From an uncultured Pelagibacteraceae bacterium (lineage in GTDB: Bacteria; Pseudomonadota; Alphaproteobacteria; Pelagibacterales; Pelagibacteraceae): a DNA stretch of 64,000 bases. Below, piece after piece: positions 58,672 through 64,000 of the stretch. The notes beneath the pieces were generated by a model, which saw only the letters and a list, made by a program, of their open reading frames with translations, had not been told where the DNA came from and ran no database searches. The position numbers and the translations under genes were made by a program. Position 1 is the stretch's first letter. Every line of letters starts with the position of its first letter. The DNA is taken from the NCBI GenBank assembly GCA_902524345.1, contig CABZCX010000001.1, positions 67,001 through 131,000 of the forward strand. The letters run 5' to 3'.

Positions 58672-59535
58672 TTATTTTTGGCAGAATGTACAGAAGAATG
58701 TTGATCTATTTGAAATATTTTTTTTTTGAATAATACCATTACAACTTGTTCTTTTACATTGTAATCCCTCTCTTTGGTAAACTTTAAAATTTTTTTGAAA
58801 TGATCCTTTTTTTCCTGAGAGGTCTTTAAAGTTTCTTATTGAGGACCCTCCTCTTTTTATAGCATTTAGGAGTACCAACTTCGAGTTAATAAAAATTTTT
58901 TTACACTCTTCTTTATTGATGGATTCACCCCTTTTTGTAGGATTTATCTTACTTAGATAAAGAATTTCACTAGCATAAATGTTTCCAATTCCAGATATAA
59001 AATTTTGATCTAATAAAAAGTTTTTAATATCTTTTTTTTTATTTTTTAAATTATTATAGATATAATTTGTGTTAAACTTTAAGTTAAAAGGTTCAGGACC
59101 TAGTTTTTCAAATCTTTTTTCAAGAGACTGTTGGTCTTTTATAATTTCAAAAAAACCAAATCTTCTGGGGTCATTATATACTAATCTAAATTTATCAAAT
59201 AAAATTTCAATATGATTATGTTTATCAGGTAATTTTGGAGAATTGTAAAAGCTTGTATTGGTCAAAAAATTTTCTTTACCGTGTTTCAAAAAATGAATTG
59301 TACCACTCATACCAAGATGAATTAACAATTTATTTCCTCTAGATAAAAAAAGAATCAGATATTTTGAAAATCTATCAACATTTAAAATTTTTTGATTTTC
59401 TAAAATTTTTTTAAAATTTCGAGGTACCTTAATTCTTAAATTTCTATTCCTAACTATTACCTTTTTTATAGTTTTTTGTATTATTTTTTTATTTAGTGAT
59501 TGTCTTACAATTTCTACTTCTGGTAATTCTGGCAT
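58672..59535 (-). CDS. mutM: Formamidopyrimidine-DNA glycosylase
   Basis: A 287-residue repair enzyme that removes 8-oxoguanine. MPELPEVEIVRQSL gives the catalytic Pro2/Glu3, LLIHLGMSGTIHF the conserved Lys/His strand region, YNDPRRFGFFEI the central motif, QNFISGIGNIYASEILY the helix-turn-helix, and the end carries a zinc finger CKRTSC...CTFC. Length is normal. Its start is 32 bases from the divergent ubiE. Confidence 0.95.
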   Translation of the reverse strand: MPELPEVEIVRQSLNKKIIQKTIKKVIVRNRNLRIKVPRNFKKILENQKILNVDRFSKYLILFLSRGNKLLIHLGMSGTIHFLKHGKENFLTNTSFYNSPKLPDKHNHIEILFDKFRLVYNDPRRFGFFEIIKDQQSLEKRFEKLGPEPFNLKFNTNYIYNNLKNKKKDIKNFLLDQNFISGIGNIYASEILYLSKINPTKRGESINKEECKKIFINSKLVLLNAIKRGGSSIRNFKDLSGKKGSFQKNFKVYQREGLQCKRTSCNGIIQKKNISNRSTFFCTFCQK

Positions 59536-59567
59536 TTCATACTATATTATTTGTATATTTAAATTTT

Positions 59568-60272
59568 ATGCAACAAGATCTTCAAAATAAAAAAGGACTA
59601 GTTCAAAGTATCTTTAACCAAGTTTATGATCAATATGATCTTATGAATGATCTAATGTCATTGGGTATTCATAGAATATGGAAAAAAAACTTATTGAATA
59701 TGATGAATCCCTCTATCAACCAAAATTTAATAGATGTTGCCTGTGGAACTGGAGATATAGCGAAAATCTATCTGAATAATGTGGGTAAAAATGCTAATGT
59801 AACTTGCGTTGATCCAAATAAAAGAATGATAAATATTGCTAAAAAAAAATTACCTAAATATAAAAATCTAAAATGGTATATATCCTCAGCTGAAAGTTTG
59901 CCTGTTTCGAGTAACTCCTTCGATTTTTATACAATTAGCTTTGGATTGAGAAATACCAAAAATATTAAAAAATCCCTGAAAGAAGCATACAGAGTTTTAA
60001 AGCCAGGAGGTCGATTTTTATGTCTTGAATTCTCAAAAATTCAAAACACTAATTTAGATAAACTTTATAAAAATTATTCAAAGCTAATTCCAGAAATTGG
60101 AAAAATCGTTGTTGGAAAAAAAGAGCCTTACCAGTATTTGATTAAAAGTATTGAAAATTTTGTTAATCAACATGAGCTCATAGACTTAATGCACGAAAGC
60201 AAATTTGATAGATGTGATTATACAAATTTGTCTGGTGGTATAGTTTCAATTCATAGTGGTTGGAAGATATAA
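59568..60272 (+). CDS. ubiE: Ubiquinone biosynthesis C-methyltransferase
   Basis: A 234-residue SAM-dependent methyltransferase. VYDQYDLMNDLMSLGIHRIWKK is the UbiE signature 1, LIDVACGTGDIA motif I, and YRVLKPGGRFLCLEFSK signature 2. The ORF-track start at 59496 lies in mutM territory and adds a hydrophobic leader not found in the family; the ATG at 59568 (MQQDLQNKKGLVQSIF) is correct. ubiB starts on its stop (TAATG). Confidence 0.95.
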   Translation: MQQDLQNKKGLVQSIFNQVYDQYDLMNDLMSLGIHRIWKKNLLNMMNPSINQNLIDVACGTGDIAKIYLNNVGKNANVTCVDPNKRMINIAKKKLPKYKNLKWYISSAESLPVSSNSFDFYTISFGLRNTKNIKKSLKEAYRVLKPGGRFLCLEFSKIQNTNLDKLYKNYSKLIPEIGKIVVGKKEPYQYLIKSIENFVNQHELIDLMHESKFDRCDYTNLSGGIVSIHSGWKI

Positions 60273-61840
60273 TGATCAAAAAATTAGTAACATTATTTAA
60301 ACTTGGAAGAAAAGTAGCAAAATCTGATATTTTGGATATAACCTCAAAATTTCAAGAGCCACCTTTATCTATTAAAATTTTATTTAAAATTTTATCTTTT
60401 TCTTTTTCATCCAAAAATAATACACAATTAAACAATAATGCAGGAGAAAGGTTATCTAAATCTTTAGAGTCAATGGGTACAACTTTTATAAAACTAGGTC
60501 AGTTCTTAGCAACAAGACCGGACATTATTGGCGAGAGTTTATCTAGGGAACTTGAAAATCTTCAAGATAGATTGCCCCCTTTTCCCCAAGATCAGGCAAA
60601 GAAAATTATTAATGATGATTTAGGAATTAATACTTATAACTCAATTATTCATTTAAGCGAACCAGTTGCAGCTGCATCTATAGCTCAAGTTCATAAAGCT
60701 AAAATAGACGATAATGGAATAATAAAAGATGTTGCAATAAAAATTTTGCGGCCTGATATTAAAAAAATTTTCAATGATGAAATTGATGCTATTATGTTAT
60801 TTGCATTCTTAGTTGAGTCTTTAATAAAAAAAACAAAAAGATTGAAACTTGTTGAAGTAGTTTTTTTACTCAAAGAAATTACTAATCTTGAAATGGACCT
60901 AAGATTTGAAGCTGCTGCTGCAAATGAATACGCAGAAAATACAAAAAATGATTTTGGTTTTAATGTTCCAAAAATTTATTGGAATTATACTAGTGAAAAT
61001 GTAATGACACTAGACTGGGTAGAGGGTATATCAATTAGAGAAACTGATGAGTTAAAAAAAAGGGATATAAATACGAAGAAATTAGCAGAGGATATTATTC
61101 AGAATTTTCTTCGACATGCTGTCAGAGACGGTTTTTTTCATGCTGATATGCATCAAGGAAATATTTTAATAGATAATGATGGCCATATTGTTCCTATTGA
61201 TTTTGGAATTATGGGCAGACTCGATAAAATGAGTAAAAGATTTTTAGCTGAAATACTCTTTGGTTTTATTCAAAGAGACTACAAAAAAGTTGCTGAAGTT
61301 CATTTAATTGCGGGTCTAGTACCAAAAGATGTCCCAATAAATGATCTTGCTCAAGCTTTAAGATCTATAGGTGAGCCTATTTTTGGTCAAGCAGTTAAAG
61401 ATATATCCGGTGGAAAATTGTTAAAACAACTTTTTGATGTCACGGAAAAATTTAATATGCAAACACAACCACAATTATTAATGTTACAAAAAACAATGGT
61501 AGTAGTTGAAGGAGTAGCAAGAAAATTGAATCCTGAAACAAATATTTGGACTACATCTAAACCTATTCTTGAAAACTGGTTGAAAGAGACAAAAAACCCT
61601 ATGACTACAATTAATGAAACAATTAATAGCACATCAGAAGTAATAAAAAGATTACCAGAATTTCCAGAAATAATGGATAAAGCTAATCAGGCTCTTACTT
61701 TTTTGGCTAGTGGACAAATTCCTCAAAACTCAAATTCTTATAATGCATTAAGTGATAAAAGATCTGAAATGGTAGCTTTCAGAAATCAATCTATAATAGG
61801 TTTTTTATTGCTTGTAATTCTTGGCCTACTAGTATTTTAA
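60272..61840 (+). CDS. ubiB: Ubiquinone biosynthesis protein UbiB (ABC1/ADCK atypical kinase family)
   Basis: A 522-residue membrane-associated ATPase/kinase-like protein. FIKLGQFLATRPDII holds the KxGQ motif, EPVAAASIAQVHKAKI the Ala-rich loop and catalytic Lys region, LEMDLRFEAAAANEYAEN the ExD-type helix, DGFFHADMHQGNILI the HxDxxxxN catalytic loop and IDFGIMG the DFG. The C-terminal SIIGFLLLVILGLLVF is a membrane anchor. The ATG at 60272 is preferred over the one at 60260, as it overlaps the ubiE stop by one base. Confidence 0.94.
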   Translation: MIKKLVTLFKLGRKVAKSDILDITSKFQEPPLSIKILFKILSFSFSSKNNTQLNNNAGERLSKSLESMGTTFIKLGQFLATRPDIIGESLSRELENLQDRLPPFPQDQAKKIINDDLGINTYNSIIHLSEPVAAASIAQVHKAKIDDNGIIKDVAIKILRPDIKKIFNDEIDAIMLFAFLVESLIKKTKRLKLVEVVFLLKEITNLEMDLRFEAAAANEYAENTKNDFGFNVPKIYWNYTSENVMTLDWVEGISIRETDELKKRDINTKKLAEDIIQNFLRHAVRDGFFHADMHQGNILIDNDGHIVPIDFGIMGRLDKMSKRFLAEILFGFIQRDYKKVAEVHLIAGLVPKDVPINDLAQALRSIGEPIFGQAVKDISGGKLLKQLFDVTEKFNMQTQPQLLMLQKTMVVVEGVARKLNPETNIWTTSKPILENWLKETKNPMTTINETINSTSEVIKRLPEFPEIMDKANQALTFLASGQIPQNSNSYNALSDKRSEMVAFRNQSIIGFLLLVILGLLVF

Positions 61841-61848
61841 TTCATAAA

Positions 61849-63054
61849 ATGAAAAATTTAGCTAATAAAAAAATTTTATTTGTAATTTGTGGAGGGATAG
61901 CCGCATATAAAAGTTTAGAATTGATCAGATTATTTAGGAAAAATAAAGCTACTATAAAAACAATTTTAACAAAGAGTGCTAAAAAATTTGTAACTCCCTT
62001 ATCAATCGCTTCATTATCACAAGGGAAAGTTTACGAGGACCTATTTAGTACAGAAAATGAGTTAGAAATGGACCATATTTCTTTATCAAGATGGGCTGAT
62101 GTAATTATTGTTGCTCCTGTAACTGCAAATACTATTTCAAAACTCGCCACTGGAAACGCTGAAGATTTAGCTTCAACTGTTATTCTAGCATCTAATAAAC
62201 AAGTTTACTTGGCTCCTGCAATGAATGTTAGAATGTGGGAACACAAGTCTACTAAAGATAATTTGAAAAATTTGAGAAGTTATGGTTATAAACTTATAGG
62301 TCCTGTTACTGGCGATATGGCATGTGGAGAATATGGTGATGGCAAAATGTCTGATCCAATTGATATATTTAATGAAATCCAAAATTTTCTCACAGCCAGA
62401 AAAAAAAATAAAAAAATTAGAGCTTTAGTTACTGCAGGCCCAACGAATGAATACATAGATCCAGTAAGATTTATTTCAAACAAATCAAGTGGTAAACAAG
62501 GTTATGAAATTGCAAAATCCTTACATAAAAGAGGTTTTGATACAACTTTAATATCAGGTCCAACCAATCTAGATATAGATCAAGAAATCAAACTTATAAA
62601 AGTTGAAACGGCAGATGAAATGTTTAAAGCCACTCAACAAAATTTGCCAACAGATATAGCGGTGTTTTCTGCCGCGGTTTCTGATTTTAAGATCAATATA
62701 AAAAGTAAAGACAAAATAAAAAAGGAGGAAAACCTAAATATCAAGTTAGAAAAAAATATTGATATCTTAAATTATATTTCAAATCATAATTCAATGAGAC
62801 CGAAACTAGTTATTGGTTTTGCAGCTGAGACAAAAAATTTAAACTCAAATGCAATAAAAAAACTTAAAAATAAAAACTGTGATTGGATTGTTGCAAACGA
62901 CGTGTCTAAAAAAAATATTGGTTTTGATAGTGATTTTAATGAGGTTACAATTCATTATAATGATTTTAAAGAGAAAAAAGAGACACTTTCATACAAAAAA
63001 AAATCTGAAATCTCCGAAGAGATTGTTGACAGAATTGTTACTCAGATGAATTAA
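61849..63054 (+). CDS. coaBC: Bifunctional phosphopantothenoylcysteine decarboxylase/phosphopantothenate-cysteine ligase
   Basis: A 401-residue enzyme for two steps of coenzyme A synthesis. The N-terminal CoaC flavoprotein part has ILFVICGGIAAYKSLELIR, DHISLSRWADVIIVAPVTANTISKLATG, PAMNVRMWEH and GDMACGEYGDGKM. The C-terminal CoaB part has VTAGPTNEYIDPVRFISNKSSGKQGYEIA and VIGFAAET. It is followed by dut with a one-base overlap, the coaBC-dut (dfp-dut) pair known in many bacteria. Confidence 0.96.
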   Translation: MKNLANKKILFVICGGIAAYKSLELIRLFRKNKATIKTILTKSAKKFVTPLSIASLSQGKVYEDLFSTENELEMDHISLSRWADVIIVAPVTANTISKLATGNAEDLASTVILASNKQVYLAPAMNVRMWEHKSTKDNLKNLRSYGYKLIGPVTGDMACGEYGDGKMSDPIDIFNEIQNFLTARKKNKKIRALVTAGPTNEYIDPVRFISNKSSGKQGYEIAKSLHKRGFDTTLISGPTNLDIDQEIKLIKVETADEMFKATQQNLPTDIAVFSAAVSDFKINIKSKDKIKKEENLNIKLEKNIDILNYISNHNSMRPKLVIGFAAETKNLNSNAIKKLKNKNCDWIVANDVSKKNIGFDSDFNEVTIHYNDFKEKKETLSYKKKSEISEEIVDRIVTQMN

Positions 63055-63491
63055 TGGTCAGAGTACTAATTAAAAAACTTGATCCTAAAGTTGCCATTCC
63101 ATCTTATAAAACCAAAGGAGCTTCGGGCATGGACCTAATGGCCTTCGTGAGGGAAAAAATAATAATTAAACCTCAAACCTCAGCTATAATTCCAACAGGT
63201 TTATCTGTCGCTTTCTCTGAAGATTATGAGATACAAATAAGGCCACGTTCTGGCTTAGCGGCTAAAAATAACATTAGTGTTTTAAATACTCCTGGAACCA
63301 TTGACAGTGATTACAGAGGTGAATTAAAAATTATAATATTTAATCATAGTAAACATGATTTTGTTGTTAATAATAATGACAGAGTCGCACAAATGGTTTT
63401 AACCCCTATTGCAAAGATGGAATTAGAGGAAGCAAATGAATTACCCAAAACTTTAAGGGGAGAGGGTGGATTTGGCTCAACAGGTAAATGA
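63054..63491 (+). CDS. dut: Deoxyuridine 5'-triphosphate nucleotidohydrolase
   Basis: A 145-residue trimeric dUTPase that keeps uracil out of DNA. All five motifs are seen: GASGMDLMA, RPRSGLAAK, GTIDSDYRGELKI (with the catalytic Asp), DRVAQMVLTP and GEGGFGSTGK. It overlaps the next gene by 4 bases. Confidence 0.97.
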   Translation: MVRVLIKKLDPKVAIPSYKTKGASGMDLMAFVREKIIIKPQTSAIIPTGLSVAFSEDYEIQIRPRSGLAAKNNISVLNTPGTIDSDYRGELKIIIFNHSKHDFVVNNNDRVAQMVLTPIAKMELEEANELPKTLRGEGGFGSTGK

Positions 63492-64000
63492 GTCAAAATT
63501 TGAATAAAAACCAGGTTGCGAGATTCTCAAGACAAATAATCTTAAAGAATATTGGTGCTTTGGGTCAAAAAAAAATAATTCAATCTAAAGTTCTTATCAT
63601 TGGGATGGGTGGTTTAGGTTGTTCTGTTGCAGAATTTCTTACCAGAGCAGGTGTAGGTAGTCTAGGTATAATTGATTTCGACAATGTAGATATAACTAAT
63701 ATTCATCGACAAAGCCTTTATGATGTAAAAGATATTAAAAAATCAAAAGTTATAGTGGCAAAAAAAAAATTGCGTAAAATTAATTCAAACACAAAAGTTA
63801 ATTGTTACAAAGTTAAACTTAATGAGAGTAATATCAAAAATATTACAAGTAAATATGATTATATTATAGATGGATCAGATAACTTCAAAACTAAATTCTT
63901 AGTAAATGATTATTGTAAAAAAACAAAAAAATTTTTAGTGGTAGGAGCTATAAGTAAATTTGATGGACATATTTTTACTTTTAATTTTAAAAATAAAAAC
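63488..64000 (+). CDS. ThiF/MoeB/HesA-family E1-like adenylyltransferase, N-terminal part (cut by window edge)
   Basis: Not in the ORF track because it runs off the end. The ATG at 63488 overlaps the dut stop (ATGA), and 171 codons are open. QVARFSRQIILKNIGALGQKKI, VLIIGMGGLGCSVAEFLTRAGVGSLGIIDFDNVDITNIHRQ and IIDGSDNFKTKFLVNDYC are the family's start, ATP-binding loop, IHRQ and SDN-x-x-x-(K/R) motifs. These enzymes adenylate the C-terminus of a sulphur-carrier protein for thiamine or molybdopterin synthesis. Which one cannot be settled from this half. Confidence 0.88.
   Translation, partial: MSQNLNKNQVARFSRQIILKNIGALGQKKIIQSKVLIIGMGGLGCSVAEFLTRAGVGSLGIIDFDNVDITNIHRQSLYDVKDIKKSKVIVAKKKLRKINSNTKVNCYKVKLNESNIKNITSKYDYIIDGSDNFKTKFLVNDYCKKTKKFLVVGAISKFDGHIFTFNFKNKN

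Overview
The window looks like a piece of chromosome from a free-living, genome-streamlined marine alphaproteobacterium of the SAR11 clade (Candidatus Pelagibacter or a close relative). The reasons are very AT-rich DNA with lysine-, isoleucine- and asparagine-rich proteins; spacers of mostly 0-50 bases, many 1-4 base stop/start overlaps and convergent genes that share a stop codon; and alphaproteobacterial gene neighbourhoods (rpsT-dnaA, mutM/ubiE-ubiB, argH-lptM-lysA, bolA/J protein-cobS-cobT, helicase-fdxA-carD). I see no insertion sequence, prophage, CRISPR array, rRNA operon or recognisable riboswitch. The taxonomic call is an inference from these traits, not from a search.

Layout. 1-2974 (+): dapD (cut at the left edge), dapE, an HDAC-like deacetylase and a SET-domain protein. 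2954-7087 (-): truA, fmt, def, an uncharacterised 587-aa secreted protein and a 59-aa membrane protein that falls below the ORF-track cutoff. 7145-8750 (+): aroK-aroB. 8739-12308: bolA (-) diverging from a J-domain protein, cobS and cobT (+). 12305-15821 (-): regB-type kinase, gyrB and tRNA-Ser(GGA). 15902-27005 (-): one long translation operon, GT4-thrS-infC-rpmI-rplT-pheS-pheT-lepA-fkbM-GT2. 27048-33731: an alpha/beta hydrolase (+) and gltD-gltB (-). 33914-41259: uppP (+), an EamA transporter (-), aceE-aceF (-) and a thiolase (-). 41332-46200 (+): tRNA-Arg(ACG), a tiny membrane ORF, a thioesterase, an SUV3-like helicase, a TerB-like protein, ferredoxin and CarD. 46264-48376 (-): a 25-residue Lys/Arg-rich peptide gene, an acyl-CoA ligase and tRNA-Leu(CAA). 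48436-50033 (+): YqaA-like, dsbB, coq7. 50037-55526: HNH nuclease and esterase (-), HIG1 protein (+), TlpA-like thioredoxin (-), then argH-lptM-lysA-plsC (+). 55523-59535 (-): dnaN, dnaA, rpsT, mutM. 59568-64000 (+): ubiE, ubiB, coaBC, dut and a ThiF/MoeB-type gene cut at the right edge.

How it works together. The window is mostly core housekeeping: lysine/diaminopimelate synthesis (dapD, dapE, lysA), shikimate (aroK, aroB), ammonium assimilation (gltBD), pyruvate to acetyl-CoA (aceEF), ubiquinone (ubiE, ubiB, coq7), CoA (coaBC), translation start and end-processing (infC, fmt, def), tRNA charging and modification, and replication start and clamp (dnaA, dnaN, gyrB).

The most interesting non-routine items are the 25-residue Lys/Arg-rich peptide gene with its own promoter-like site, 5' hairpin, ribosome binding site and terminator; the BolA/J-protein/CobS/CobT cluster with no cobN or other cobalamin genes beside it; 17-bp direct repeats containing DnaA-box-like cores upstream of dnaA; two interlocked inverted repeats after rpsT; a lipoyl domain fused to the E1 subunit of pyruvate dehydrogenase; and a palindromic site upstream of gltDB. 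I found no clear-cut new defence or mobile system.
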